From NCBI GenBank assembly GCA_946535435.1, contig CAMNDM010000015.1, positions 6,319 to 70,318 of the forward strand: a stretch of 64,000 bases of DNA, given 5' to 3'. Positions 44,289 through 53,421 of this stretch are shown here, in pieces. Within the stretch, counting starts at the first letter, position 1. The number at the start of each line of letters is the position of its first letter. The DNA comes from Physcocola sp002396385. Its GTDB lineage: Bacteria > Bacteroidota > Bacteroidia > Bacteroidales > Paludibacteraceae. Under the pieces are notes generated by a model. That model worked only from the letters and a program-made list of their open reading frames with translations, was not told where the DNA came from and made no database searches. The translations under genes and the position numbers were made by a program.

Positions 44289-44939
44289 ATGAGTAACGCT
44301 GAAAAAAATATCATCTATTATTCGGAAAAACTAAAGGCTATTTATGCCCCTATTTTTATCCGTCTTTACCGCTTATTTGCAAATGCAGATTCCGAGTGGG
44401 CTGTGTTCGTCAAAGAACGGCAAAACCACATAGAGGTCAGAAAGCGTTATTTTATACCGCTTTTAGCACTTTTGGTTGTTGTGCATCTTTTGTCAATATG
44501 TCTAGTCTGTTTTTGGGAACCAGATTCAGACTTCGTTTTGAAACAGCTGCTCAAGTGTGTGTTTGAGACGGCAATGTCCAGCCTTATTTGTTACACTTTG
44601 TCAGGAATAATTGTCTGTTCGGTATTTGGCAATAAGAGAGTAAAAAGACTGTATCTTGACAAAGATTTAGATTTGCACAAGTCGTACCAACTGATAGTTT
44701 TCCCGTTTTGTGTTTCAATGGTGGCGCAAATTCTTGAAAACATTTGGGAAATTTTATTCTTTACCCACTTCGTGGCTATCGCCCTATCGTTTATGCTTGT
44801 TTGGCGGGGATTGGCTGCCATTGTTCCCACAGTGGTCGACAACCCTACGAAACACACCTGGTTTACATTTATTATAGGAATGATTCCTCTTCTTTTAACA
44901 AAGATGATGAATTCAGTATTTAATTTAATGATGAGTTAA
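44289..44939 (+). CDS. Yip1-like integral membrane protein
   Basis: A 216-aa protein with a ~55-residue soluble N-terminus and about five membrane segments (~58-78, 95-118, 140-160, 162-180, 190-210). The layout and length resemble Yip1/DUF1282-type proteins of Bacteroidetes, but no diagnostic motif confirms it. smpB starts 1 nt after its stop, so the two are co-transcribed. Confidence 0.7.
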   Translation: MSNAEKNIIYYSEKLKAIYAPIFIRLYRLFANADSEWAVFVKERQNHIEVRKRYFIPLLALLVVVHLLSICLVCFWEPDSDFVLKQLLKCVFETAMSSLICYTLSGIIVCSVFGNKRVKRLYLDKDLDLHKSYQLIVFPFCVSMVAQILENIWEILFFTHFVAIALSFMLVWRGLAAIVPTVVDNPTKHTWFTFIIGMIPLLLTKMMNSVFNLMMS

Positions 44940-44940
44940 C

Positions 44941-45399
44941 ATGGAGAAACTCCAAAAAAATATTCTGATTAAGAATAAGAGAGCTACTTTCGATTATGCT
45001 CTTCTAGATACCTATACGGCAGGTATTGTGCTGTTTGGCACTGAAATAAAATCAATACGAAGGGGAAAAGTCAGTTTGGTGGACTCCTTCTGTTATTTTA
45101 CTGACGATGCCGTATGGGCAAAAAATATAAATATATCTGAAGACTTTTATGGCAGCTATAATAACCACTCTCCGAAGCGTGATCGGAAACTGTTACTGAC
45201 AAAAAAAGAAATTCGCAAACTTCGTGCTGCAACCAAAGACACGGGTTTTACCGTGGTTCCAACCAAATTGTTCATCAACGAGAAAGGTCTGGCAAAATTG
45301 GAAATAGCAGTAGCGAAAGGTAAAAAGGAATACGATAAGCGCGAGTCGATAAAAGAACGCGATGACAAGCGGATGATGGCGCACTTTTTCAAAAAATAA
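44941..45399 (+). CDS. smpB: SsrA-binding protein
   Basis: A 152-aa OB-fold protein that binds tmRNA and carries it to stalled ribosomes. Conserved segments: NKRATFDYALLDTYTAGIVL, GTEIKSIRRGKVSLVDSF and YNNHSPKRDRKLLLTKKEI; a basic C-terminal tail (KKEYDKRESIKERDDKRMMA) that enters the mRNA channel. Normal length. It lies between a membrane protein gene and the ABC ATPase gene (18 nt). Confidence 0.97.
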   Translation: MEKLQKNILIKNKRATFDYALLDTYTAGIVLFGTEIKSIRRGKVSLVDSFCYFTDDAVWAKNINISEDFYGSYNNHSPKRDRKLLLTKKEIRKLRAATKDTGFTVVPTKLFINEKGLAKLEIAVAKGKKEYDKRESIKERDDKRMMAHFFKK

Positions 45400-45417
45400 T
45401 ATAAGGAAGTAAAAGAG

Positions 45418-46887
45418 ATGGAAACGCCTTTTATAACAATGAATGGGGTAGTGCCTGCCATGTATGGCGTACAATTTGCCTCAAACATTAATTGGACCAT
45501 TAATAAAGGGGAACAATGGGCTGTTGTCGGTTCTAACGGTGCCGGCAAGTCGTTACTTGCTGAGGTCCTTTTAGGTAGGACTGCCTGTAAAGGTGAAAAG
45601 ATTAAATATAATTTCTTTGACGAGAAACCGGAAGACTACAAGTTGGAGCACTTCCCTGTTGAGAGTATCATAAAAGTTTGTTTCGAGTCGGCATATACGA
45701 TGGCCGACTACAAGAATATGTATTACCAACAACGGTTCAATTCGACAGAGAATGAAGAAAATCCTACTGTTGAGGAAATCTTAACCCGGGCAACATCGTC
45801 GAAAGACGATTTGGAGTATTGGAAAGAGAAACTGAATCTGTCTCCGCTATTTCCCAAAAGAATAATCATGTTGTCATCGGGCGAACTGCGCCGTTTCCTT
45901 ATAGCAAGTGTACTAATTAAGAAACCGGACCTCGTTATTTTCGACAACCCGTTTATAGGTTTGGACAAACAGACCTGTATGCAACTCAACACTTTTTTCA
46001 ATGAATTGGCCAGGTTCCAGCAGATGATATTCATTGTTCCCGCATTAGAAGAAATACCAGATGTGGTGACCCACATTATGCCCGTCAAGGCGATGGCATT
46101 CGGTCCGACTATGACCCGAAAGGCGTTCGACAAAGACACCCAGTTTCAGGCATCGCTGTTCGAGGAACGCTCATTCCCTGTGGTGGAATTGCCGGCAACG
46201 TCTGTACCACAGACCGAGTATGAGGTGGTGATGGATATGAAAAACATCAATATTTCCTATCCACAACGCACTCTGTTCAAAGACTTGAACTGGAAGATTC
46301 TGAAAGGAGAAAAATGGGCATTGTCTGGCCCGAATGGTTCGGGCAAGTCAACCCTTTTGAGTTTGTTAGCCGCAGATAATCCGCGCGCCTATGCCCAAAA
46401 TATAACCCTATTCGATAAAAGGAGGGGAACGGGAGAGACGATATGGGACATCAAACGGAAAATAGGCTATATCTCGTCGGAAATGCATCTGTATTTCCAT
46501 GCAGACCAGACATGCCTCCGTATTGTCGATTCTGGCTTTTTCGATACCATTGGGTTGTACCGCAAGTGTAGTGAGGAGCAGGAGAAGGTCGCCTTGTGCT
46601 GGATGAAGATGTTGGGTATTGAAAATATAGCAGATAAACCGTATCTGAAAGTGTCGAGCGGTGAGCAGCGTTTAGTGTTGCTTGCCCGCTCACTGGTGAA
46701 AAATCCGGACCTGCTGATACTCGACGAGCCACTGCATGGATTAGATGCTCAAAACAAATCAAATGCGAGAAAGGTGATAGAGACCTATTGTGCACAACCT
46801 GGACGTACAATGATTTATGTAACCCACCGGAGAAATGAAATACCGGCATGTGTTACAAAATTCTTCGAATTGGAAAAATTTGATTAA
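45418..46887 (+). CDS. Double ABC ATPase, ModF/PhrA-like
   Basis: A 489-aa soluble protein with two nucleotide-binding domains and no membrane part. Domain 1: Walker A GSNGAGKS, signature LSSGELRR, Walker B LVIFDNPFIGLD. Domain 2: GPNGSGKST, VSSGEQRLV, LLILDEPLHGLD, and a YVTHR switch His. In domain 1 the catalytic Glu after Walker B is Asn, so that site is probably slow or inactive, whereas domain 2 is complete. The pattern matches ModF-type proteins of unclear role. An ABC-F linker is not evident. Confidence 0.85.
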   Translation: METPFITMNGVVPAMYGVQFASNINWTINKGEQWAVVGSNGAGKSLLAEVLLGRTACKGEKIKYNFFDEKPEDYKLEHFPVESIIKVCFESAYTMADYKNMYYQQRFNSTENEENPTVEEILTRATSSKDDLEYWKEKLNLSPLFPKRIIMLSSGELRRFLIASVLIKKPDLVIFDNPFIGLDKQTCMQLNTFFNELARFQQMIFIVPALEEIPDVVTHIMPVKAMAFGPTMTRKAFDKDTQFQASLFEERSFPVVELPATSVPQTEYEVVMDMKNINISYPQRTLFKDLNWKILKGEKWALSGPNGSGKSTLLSLLAADNPRAYAQNITLFDKRRGTGETIWDIKRKIGYISSEMHLYFHADQTCLRIVDSGFFDTIGLYRKCSEEQEKVALCWMKMLGIENIADKPYLKVSSGEQRLVLLARSLVKNPDLLILDEPLHGLDAQNKSNARKVIETYCAQPGRTMIYVTHRRNEIPACVTKFFELEKFD

Positions 46888-46975
46888 AAAAACAGAGTTT
46901 TTAAGATACTTTGTTCATTAATTCATGTAAATTGTAGCGAAGAGGTAACATAATGACAGAAAAAGCGTGTATTTT

Positions 46976-47006
46976 TTTGCCGATATATAATTTGTTGCTA
47001 ATTTTG
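46976..47006 (+). promoter_or_regulatory. Promoter of aspC
   Basis: TTTG (46976-46979), 19 nt, TAATTTTG (46999-47006): full Bacteroidetes consensus, giving a leader of about 70 nt before the aminotransferase ATG. Confidence 0.75.
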
Positions 47007-47085
47007 CAAAAAAATATGTAAACAATGCAAAACACACGTTTTGCGGAGTTGAAGTACAGAAGAATTAAAAAACAAATTTAAAAGA

Positions 47086-48276
47086 ATGGAACAAGTTTCA
47101 ACGCGTTTGGCTGTTTTATCACCGTCTGCAACATTGGCAATGTCTCAAAAGAGCAGCGAACTTAAAGCACAGGGTGTAGATGTTATTAGTTTAAGTTTGG
47201 GCGAGCCCGATTTTAACACACCAGATAACATTAAAGAAGCAGCTAAAAAGGCTATTGATGATAATTTTTCGTTCTATACACCGGTTTCCGGCTACATGAG
47301 TTTGCGAAACGCAATCTGCAAGAAACTTAAAGAGGAAAACGGTCTCGACTACAAGCCGGAACAGATTATTTGTGCTAATGGTGCAAAACAGGCTGTTTGT
47401 AACGCTATTTTGGCTCTGATAAGCAAAGGCGACGAGGTTATTATTCCTACTCCATATTGGGTTAGTTATTCCGAAATGGTGAAGTTGGCAGAGGGTACTA
47501 ATGTATTTGTTCCTGCACCAGCCAGTCAGGATTTTAAAATCACTCCTGCCCAGTTGGAAGCTGCAATCACCGATAAGACCCGTGCTATTATCCTTTGTTC
47601 TCCTTCAAATCCTACTGGTGCCGTTTATTCAGAGGCTGAAATCAAAGGTTTGGCCGATGTTTTGGCTAAGCATCCGCGTGTTATTGTAATTGCTGACGAA
47701 ATTTACGAGCATATTGTTTATAGTGGCAAGAATACAAGTATTGCAAAGTTCATCAAGGACCAGACTGTTATCATTAATGGTGTGTCGAAGTGCTATGCAA
47801 TGACCGGATGGCGTTTGGGATGGTTGGCAGCTCCGCTTTGGATAGCTAAAGCTGTAAACAAACTGCAAGGTCAGTATACTTCTAACCCTAGCTCAATTGC
47901 CCAAAAAGCAGCAGAAGCCGCATATCTTGGTCCGCAGGACAGTGTTGAAGCGATGCGTGTGCAGTTTCAGAAACGACGCGATTTGATTATCGAGTTGGCT
48001 AAAGGGGTTCCAGGCTTTGAAACAAGGGTTCCTGATGGTGCCTTCTATATCTTCCCTGTAGTTGAATCGTTGTTTGGCAAAAAGTCCTCAAAAGGCGACG
48101 TTGTGAATAATGCAGACGATTTGGCGATGTATCTGTTAAATGTAGCCCACGTTGCTTGTGTGTCTGGTGCAGCTTTCGGTGATCCTAAATGCATTCGTAT
48201 GTCGTATGCTACTTCTGAGGATCAGATTAAAGAGGCTTTCAAGAGAATTAAGGCTGCTGTTGAAGATTTGAAATAA
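47086..48276 (+). CDS. aspC: Pyridoxal phosphate-dependent aspartate aminotransferase
   Basis: A 396-aa class I aminotransferase (subgroup Ib). PLP lysine in INGVSKCYAMTGWRLGW (~235), SGYMSLRNAI, CSPSNPTGAVY, Asp/Tyr in VIADEIYEHIVY, and the C-terminal Arg in GDPKCIRMSYA that binds the substrate carboxylate. It interconverts aspartate/2-oxoglutarate and oxaloacetate/glutamate. Monocistronic, with its own consensus promoter and terminator. Confidence 0.95.
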   Translation: MEQVSTRLAVLSPSATLAMSQKSSELKAQGVDVISLSLGEPDFNTPDNIKEAAKKAIDDNFSFYTPVSGYMSLRNAICKKLKEENGLDYKPEQIICANGAKQAVCNAILALISKGDEVIIPTPYWVSYSEMVKLAEGTNVFVPAPASQDFKITPAQLEAAITDKTRAIILCSPSNPTGAVYSEAEIKGLADVLAKHPRVIVIADEIYEHIVYSGKNTSIAKFIKDQTVIINGVSKCYAMTGWRLGWLAAPLWIAKAVNKLQGQYTSNPSSIAQKAAEAAYLGPQDSVEAMRVQFQKRRDLIIELAKGVPGFETRVPDGAFYIFPVVESLFGKKSSKGDVVNNADDLAMYLLNVAHVACVSGAAFGDPKCIRMSYATSEDQIKEAFKRIKAAVEDLK

Positions 48277-48297
48277 TGGTAAAATACAATGTATGAT

Positions 48298-48326
48298 AAA
48301 GAGGGCGCAATAGAGCGCCCTCTTTT
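48298..48326 (+). terminator. Terminator after aspC
   Basis: 11-bp stem AAAGAGGGCGC / GCGCCCTCTTT with loop AATAGA and a T tail, 22 nt after the stop. The A-rich upstream arm may let it serve the convergent gene at 48359 too. Confidence 0.9.
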
Positions 48327-48358
48327 GTTTTCTTTACCTTGAAAAGTTTGATTCTTGT

Positions 48359-49081
48359 CTAGTACATTTCAATGGTAATGATGCTGGCATCAGGCTTAAA
48401 TAATGATGAATTCTTTTTCTCGAAATCCAGCGAAGATTCTTTGTCTACATCTACACTTACAGCTTCGCATGCAAACCTGAAAAGGATTCTAGGGTATTCT
48501 TTTACTTTAATGTAATTGATGCACTTCCCGTCAGGATCAACGCCGTAAATACCTTCCAGTCCGGTGAATTCCTGCTGTAAATCGGAAACGGTAGACCCAA
48601 TTCCAATGCCTTCTTTAGTTTTAAATTTTTCTGAATAAACTTCAATTCTGCTAATACTATCTCTGTAATAAAATCCGGTACAATTGTCTGATTTTGAAAA
48701 AGTGTATTTCAGTGAGTCTTTGCTGATGGACTCTCTGTCTATTTGTGGGGCGTCCTCACTAAAAGCGAACTTGTAATATAAAACAAGTCCACCTATATTT
48801 TTTGTGGGTTTTATACAGCCATCATACCATTCGGAATCTTCTATTTGCGGCCATCCGTAAAAATCCGCACTTCGTCCAATAGTATCGTTTACAGAAAACA
48901 AACCGACGGATTTTTCTGTGATCAAAAAAAGTGATTTTTTCAATTGTTTATTGCGGATAGTCGTGTCAACTTTGTTAATAGTAGTGTGTGTCGTGTTGAA
49001 TTCCTTGCTCGTATTAGCAACGAGGAACGAACATTTAGTCAAGAATACTATTATTGTGTAAATAAATCTTTTAGCTGGCAT
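48359..49081 (-). CDS. Hypothetical exported protein (240 aa)
   Basis: N-terminal signal peptide (RFIYTIIVFLTKCSFLVANT), then a soluble, Ser/Asp/Lys-rich protein I do not recognise. A segment GIGIGSTVSDLQQEFTGLEG resembles the 'GIxIGSTxxDL' pattern found in several small periplasmic domains with a metal- or ligand-binding fold, but this is only a pattern match. The protein has two Cys in the mature part. Monocistronic; convergent with aspC. Confidence 0.65.
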   Translation of the reverse strand: MPAKRFIYTIIVFLTKCSFLVANTSKEFNTTHTTINKVDTTIRNKQLKKSLFLITEKSVGLFSVNDTIGRSADFYGWPQIEDSEWYDGCIKPTKNIGGLVLYYKFAFSEDAPQIDRESISKDSLKYTFSKSDNCTGFYYRDSISRIEVYSEKFKTKEGIGIGSTVSDLQQEFTGLEGIYGVDPDGKCINYIKVKEYPRILFRFACEAVSVDVDKESSLDFEKKNSSLFKPDASIITIEMY

Positions 49082-49108
49082 AAATAGAGAACGTAGAACC
49101 GACTATTA

Positions 49109-49116
49109 CAAATATA
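49109..49116 (-). promoter_or_regulatory. -7 element of the 240-aa exported protein gene
   Basis: TATATTTG on the minus strand, 28 nt upstream of the ATG; same sequence as the -7 of the OmpA-family gene. No clear -33. Confidence 0.45.
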
Positions 49117-49526
49117 GCATATAGAATAGCAAAATTAAAGGACTTTCATTCATTTTGCTATTGTTGATTAAATTTTATGCTAAACATTTGATTTTTTGAG
49201 AAATTAAGGTTTAATTTGCGGTAGGAATTGGGATGTAGATTGTTGGATAATTATCCATAGATTCTATTTCATTCTAACTATATGGTTTCTGCTTTACTTT
49301 GTGATACAGCTTAACGGAACAGAGCTGCTTGCTTTGTCTTATAGACCATGCTTTACTCACAGATTTCTATTTTCAGGAATTGCGGTAAATCATTTTTAGT
49401 AGGGATATTTTATAATATGATATGAATAGAATTTTCAATACCATTTGAAAATAATCAGAAAATTCTGTTTTTATGTCGTTTATAATTAATTGTGTGTGTT
49501 TGAATTACTAATTTTTTATTATTACC
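49117..49526. other. Intergenic stretch before the xylanase gene
   Basis: About 410 nt, AT-rich. I see no open frame worth calling, no strong hairpin and no full TTTG-N19-TAnnTTTG promoter for the xylanase. A long leader or regulated weak promoter is possible, as is usual for polysaccharide-utilisation genes. Confidence 0.5.
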
Positions 49527-51584
49527 ATGAATAAAAGTTTACTTATGTTTGCAGTTGGTGCACTGATGGGTGTTTCAGCTGCCAATGCTCAGTTAAACAA
49601 GAACACTTGCAAGTTTCTAGGTAACATTACTACAAGCAATCAGATTCAGCCAAATGTTGCAAATTTGAGGTATGAGGACCTATGGGATCAACTTACTTGT
49701 GAAAACGAGTCAAAGTGGGGTACCATTGTTAGGAGTAAGGTTAAAAATGTTGATGAGGCTCTTTCCAAATGGAATTGGACTTCTGCCGATAATCATTACA
49801 AGTGGTGTAAACAGAATGGTGTGTTATTTAAATTCCATGCCCTTCTTTGGACTAGCCAATGGCCAACTACATTAGCTAGCTGTTCTCCTTCTGAATTAAG
49901 AGAACAGGTTGAAATTTGGTTTGATGCTGTTGCTAAAAAATATCCTGACTTGGCGGTGATTGATGTCGTAAACGAAGCTTTGAAAGGGCATGCCGAAAAC
50001 ACTGAGAATGGCCAGTCATCACTTAACTTTAAAAAATTGTTGAGCCAGGCTTTGGGTAACAGTGATAACCCATATGACTACAAGTGGATTGCTGAAGCGT
50101 TCAGAATGGCCCGTAAGAGATTCCCTAACGCTGTGTTGATTTACAACGATTATAATACATTCACATGGCAAAAAAATGAGTTTGTAGATCTTGTGTCATC
50201 ATTGGTTAAACAAGGCGCTCCTATTGATGCTTACGGTCACCAGAGTCACGATTTGGATGACTATTATAAGAGTTTCCAAATTACGAACTTTGGCAATACG
50301 TTGAATGAAATACACAACAACATAACAAAAAATGGTGGTAGGGAATTACAGTGTTACATTACCGAATACGATATCTCACAAGGCGATGAAAACACTTATG
50401 AAACCATCATGAAAAACACATTCCCTGCAATGTGGGAGGCTGATTTCGTTGCCGGTGTTACCATTTGGGGATTCGTAAATGGTAAAACTTGGAGAAGTAA
50501 CACGGGTTTGGTAACAAGCACAGGGGCAGACCGTAGCGGTATGAAATGGTTGCGTAATTACATGTCTTCGGATAAGGCCAAGAATGTTACAGCAAAATTC
50601 TGTGGTAAAAATGCAGCAGGACCTTCTATAACAGTTGAGGCAAGCAAGTCGACTGTAGTGCTCGGTAACAGTGTTGATTTCTCTGTGAAACTCAACAGTG
50701 AAAAAGATGGCATTAAGACTGTGACTTTCTTTGACGGTAACACTAAGATTGGTGAAGGAGAGAATTTCACTTGGACTCCTGAAAAGGCGGGAGAATACTC
50801 TATTTCTGTAGTGGTCGCTACTAACAACAATGAAGAGGTGAAGGGTTCTGCCACAATAAAAGTAGTTGAGCCTAACAAACCTTATGGTGGAACTGCTGCC
50901 GTTATCCCAGGAAAGATTGAAGCAGAGAACTACGATGAAGGTGCGTCTGGTTTGGCTTATTTTGACCAATCGGCTGGTAACACATGTGACGATTACACCA
51001 ACTACTACCGCAAAGATGATGTTGATTTGAAGAAAATTGACGATGGTGTTGCTGTTGGTTCTTTCCAAGAAAATGAATGGCTTTCTTATACAGTAGATGT
51101 TAAAGATGATGGCGAATATGAAGTGACTTTGCGTCTAGGAGAAGGAAATTCTTCTGGCTCACTTTTGGTATCTTTCGATAAATCTAATGTAGAACAAGAG
51201 GTCTCTGTTGGTAAGATTGGTGACTGGGGCGTTTTCGATGTTGTAGAAGCAAAGAAAATGAAATTGGTGAAGGGTGTTCAAACTTTGACCATCAAGAATA
51301 CTGGTTCGTGGATTGATATCGATTGGATTCAATTCGGCAATAGTGATGGTGTTGAAACTATAGCTTGCGAGCCTATTACCATAACTCCTAATCCTGCGTC
51401 AACTCAAATCGAAATTAATGGTGTGACACCAAACAGTGTTGAAATTATATCTCTCTCGGGTGTCGTATTGAAAAAGAGTAGTGAAAGCAGCCTTTCAATT
51501 TCTGATTTGGCAAATGGTAACTACATTGTACGTATTGTAACGGACAATGCTGTCATTAATAAGAAACTTGTTGTGAAGAAATAA
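49527..51584 (+). CDS. Secreted endo-1,4-beta-xylanase: GH10, Ig-like, CBM6 and T9SS sorting domain
   Basis: A 685-aa modular enzyme. Signal peptide MNKSLLMFAVGALMGVSAANA; GH10 catalytic domain ~25-355 with acid/base Glu150 (IDVVNEALKG) and nucleophile Glu280 (CYITEYDIS); Ig-like domain ~365-450 (VVLGNSVDFSVKLN); CBM6 ~460-605 (GKIEAENYDEG ... WIDIDWIQFG); C-terminal T9SS type A sorting domain ~617-685 (ITPNPASTQIEINGV ... GNYIVRIVTDNAVINKKLV). It would be exported across the outer membrane and cleave xylan at the cell surface or outside. No SusC/D genes are adjacent. Confidence 0.96.
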   Translation: MNKSLLMFAVGALMGVSAANAQLNKNTCKFLGNITTSNQIQPNVANLRYEDLWDQLTCENESKWGTIVRSKVKNVDEALSKWNWTSADNHYKWCKQNGVLFKFHALLWTSQWPTTLASCSPSELREQVEIWFDAVAKKYPDLAVIDVVNEALKGHAENTENGQSSLNFKKLLSQALGNSDNPYDYKWIAEAFRMARKRFPNAVLIYNDYNTFTWQKNEFVDLVSSLVKQGAPIDAYGHQSHDLDDYYKSFQITNFGNTLNEIHNNITKNGGRELQCYITEYDISQGDENTYETIMKNTFPAMWEADFVAGVTIWGFVNGKTWRSNTGLVTSTGADRSGMKWLRNYMSSDKAKNVTAKFCGKNAAGPSITVEASKSTVVLGNSVDFSVKLNSEKDGIKTVTFFDGNTKIGEGENFTWTPEKAGEYSISVVVATNNNEEVKGSATIKVVEPNKPYGGTAAVIPGKIEAENYDEGASGLAYFDQSAGNTCDDYTNYYRKDDVDLKKIDDGVAVGSFQENEWLSYTVDVKDDGEYEVTLRLGEGNSSGSLLVSFDKSNVEQEVSVGKIGDWGVFDVVEAKKMKLVKGVQTLTIKNTGSWIDIDWIQFGNSDGVETIACEPITITPNPASTQIEINGVTPNSVEIISLSGVVLKKSSESSLSISDLANGNYIVRIVTDNAVINKKLVVKK

Positions 51585-51609
51585 TTTAAGTCCTAATTTG
51601 AATTCATTA

Positions 51610-51648
51610 GGACCCCGAAAGTTTCACACTTTCGGGGTCCTTTTTTGC
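51610..51648 (+). terminator. Terminator after xylanase gene
   Basis: 14-bp perfect stem AGGACCCCGAAAGT / ACTTTCGGGGTCCT with a 5-nt loop and a T tail, 26 nt after the stop. Confidence 0.92.
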
Positions 51649-51763
51649 GGTATCTTAATAGTGGCGACTATGAATAATGACGCAGGAAAGAATCAATGAT
51701 ATTTGAAGTCAGACTGAAGGCTTTTTATCCTAAATTTTGTCCTTTAGGCCTAGAGTATAGACA

Positions 51764-51797
51764 AAAAATCCCCACCATAAAATGGTGGGGATTTTTT
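51764..51797 (-). terminator. Terminator after adk
   Basis: 15-bp stem AAAAATCCCCACCAT / ATGGTGGGGATTTTT with an AAAA loop, 18 nt beyond the adk stop; arms rich in A/T make it usable in both directions. Confidence 0.9.
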
Positions 51798-51815
51798 TAT
51801 CGTTAAACTAACGGT

Positions 51816-52388
51816 TTACTTTGAAGAATCGATTGCCTTGCAGATGTCAGCGAAGATGGTATCGAGTTCACCCACACCATTGATGTCAACGCAACTCCCT
51901 TCCTTCTTGTAGAAGTCGATAACAGGAGTAGTCTGTTCCTTATAGGTAACAAGACGTTTCTGGATGGTTTCCAAGTTGTCGTCAGAACGACCAGAAGTCT
52001 TACCACGGTTAATTAAGCGGGCGATAAGCTCTTCATCGTCAACATGGATATTAAGCATTACAGACACGTCGGTACCGCGTTTGTTAAGGAGAACTTTAAG
52101 CGCTTCGGCTTGTGCGTAGGTACGAGGGAAACCATCAAAAATTACGCCGCTAGCATCCTTTACAGCTTCCAACTCGTTATCGATCATATTGATAATGAGA
52201 TCGTCGGTAACCAGTTTCCCCTCATCCATAAATTTTTTAGCAGTTTTGCCAAGTTCAGTGCCTTCTGCAATCTGTTTGCGAAGAATATCACCTGTAGAGA
52301 AATGCTTGAAACCATACTTAGCGATGATTTTGTCACTTTGTGTTCCTTTACCGGCACCTGGTGCGCCGAAAATAACTACGTTTTTCAT
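51816..52388 (-). CDS. adk: Adenylate kinase
   Basis: A 190-aa enzyme converting ATP + AMP to 2 ADP. P-loop FGAPGAGKGTQSD at the N-terminus, AMP-binding STGDILRKQI and FDGFPRTYAQAEAL, Arg in RLINRGKTSGRSDDN. The LID is the short form without zinc-binding Cys. Last gene of a minus-strand run with hpt (23-nt gap), so purine salvage and nucleotide balance are expressed together. Confidence 0.97.
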   Translation of the reverse strand: MKNVVIFGAPGAGKGTQSDKIIAKYGFKHFSTGDILRKQIAEGTELGKTAKKFMDEGKLVTDDLIINMIDNELEAVKDASGVIFDGFPRTYAQAEALKVLLNKRGTDVSVMLNIHVDDEELIARLINRGKTSGRSDDNLETIQKRLVTYKEQTTPVIDFYKKEGSCVDINGVGELDTIFADICKAIDSSK

Positions 52389-52411
52389 TGTCTATTATAA
52401 ATTGATATAAC

Positions 52412-52945
52412 TTATTCCTTTAAAACATAAATTGCAGGCAGGTTACGTCCAACCCCATCATAATCTAAACCATAACCTACTACAAACTTGTCTCCTATTT
52501 CTTTTCCAATAAAATCAATAGAGACATTGACTTTTCTTGCTGACGGTTTCGACAAAAGTGCAACAAGAGTTATACTCTCTGGGCGCATTTTAGTAAGGTT
52601 TTTCTTGAAAACATCCATCGTCAGTCCACTGTCAACGATATCTTCAAGAATAACAATGTGTCTTCCCTTTACCACCTCAGGAATTTCTGAAGTAACCACG
52701 TTACCTGTAGTCTGCATACCAGAATAAGAAGAGTAGCGCACGAATAAAGTCTCGTATGGCCGTTCAAGCGAGCGAAGAAAGTCGGAAGCAAAGACAAAAG
52801 CACCATTCAGCATAACAATAAAAATAGGATTTTTATCTTTGAATACAGTTTCTACTTTCTTTGCCAAAGACGTAACAATCAAATTCATCTCTTTTTTTGA
52901 GATGAACTCGGTAAACACTTTGTCTTTTACGGTTATATCACTCAT
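52412..52945 (-). CDS. hpt: Hypoxanthine phosphoribosyltransferase
   Basis: A 177-aa purine salvage enzyme: hypoxanthine or guanine + PRPP to IMP or GMP. The PRPP-binding loop is HIVILEDIVDSGLTMDV; active-site flexible loop RYSSYSGMQTTGNV; C-terminal KFVVGYGLDYDGVGRNLP. The ATG at 52945 overlaps the deaminase stop (TGATG); a TTG one codon upstream is less likely. Confidence 0.95.
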   Translation of the reverse strand: MSDITVKDKVFTEFISKKEMNLIVTSLAKKVETVFKDKNPIFIVMLNGAFVFASDFLRSLERPYETLFVRYSSYSGMQTTGNVVTSEIPEVVKGRHIVILEDIVDSGLTMDVFKKNLTKMRPESITLVALLSKPSARKVNVSIDFIGKEIGDKFVVGYGLDYDGVGRNLPAIYVLKE

Positions 52946-53421
52946 CAATACTCAATTTTATCGTCTTTTTTTGTCCATTCTTGAAAGGTTACAATTGCTT
53001 CATCGTGAAGCATCTGCTCACGTGGCATGGAACGTTTTTCGGGCGATAGCGCAAATTCCGAATAAATAAAGGCATCGTCGAAATCAATTGCTTTTGCGTC
53101 TTCTTTGTCGTTAGCGTAATAATAGCGGCTGATGTGTGCCCAATACATAGAGGCAAGACACATCGGACATGGTTCACACGATGCGTATAAAACACATCCG
53201 CTCAAGTCGAACGTGTTTAATTTTTTGCAGGCTTCGCGGATGGCGCAAACTTCGGCGTGTGCGGTAGGGTCATTGTCGAGTGTTACACGGTTCGACGATG
53301 CCGCAACAATTTTTCCCTCTTTGACTATGACAGCCCCAAAAGGACCTCCACCTTTGTGGACGCTTTCGGTAGCCAGCCGAATAGCCAGCCTCATATGTCC
53401 TTTATCTTCGTTGTTTATCAT
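52945..53421 (-). CDS. Nucleoside/guanine deaminase
   Basis: A 158-aa cytidine-deaminase-fold zinc enzyme: zinc ligands and catalytic Glu in AHAEVCAIREA and SCEPCPMCLASMYWA. The C-terminal segment (FIYSEFALSPEKRSMPREQM and the ending KKDDKIEY) fits the guanine-deaminase-like group rather than tRNA adenosine deaminase TadA. With hpt and adk next to it, a role in purine base conversion is likely, though TadA-like substrates cannot be excluded. The start overlaps the upstream stop (ATGA). Confidence 0.88.
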   Translation of the reverse strand: MINNEDKGHMRLAIRLATESVHKGGGPFGAVIVKEGKIVAASSNRVTLDNDPTAHAEVCAIREACKKLNTFDLSGCVLYASCEPCPMCLASMYWAHISRYYYANDKEDAKAIDFDDAFIYSEFALSPEKRSMPREQMLHDEAIVTFQEWTKKDDKIEY

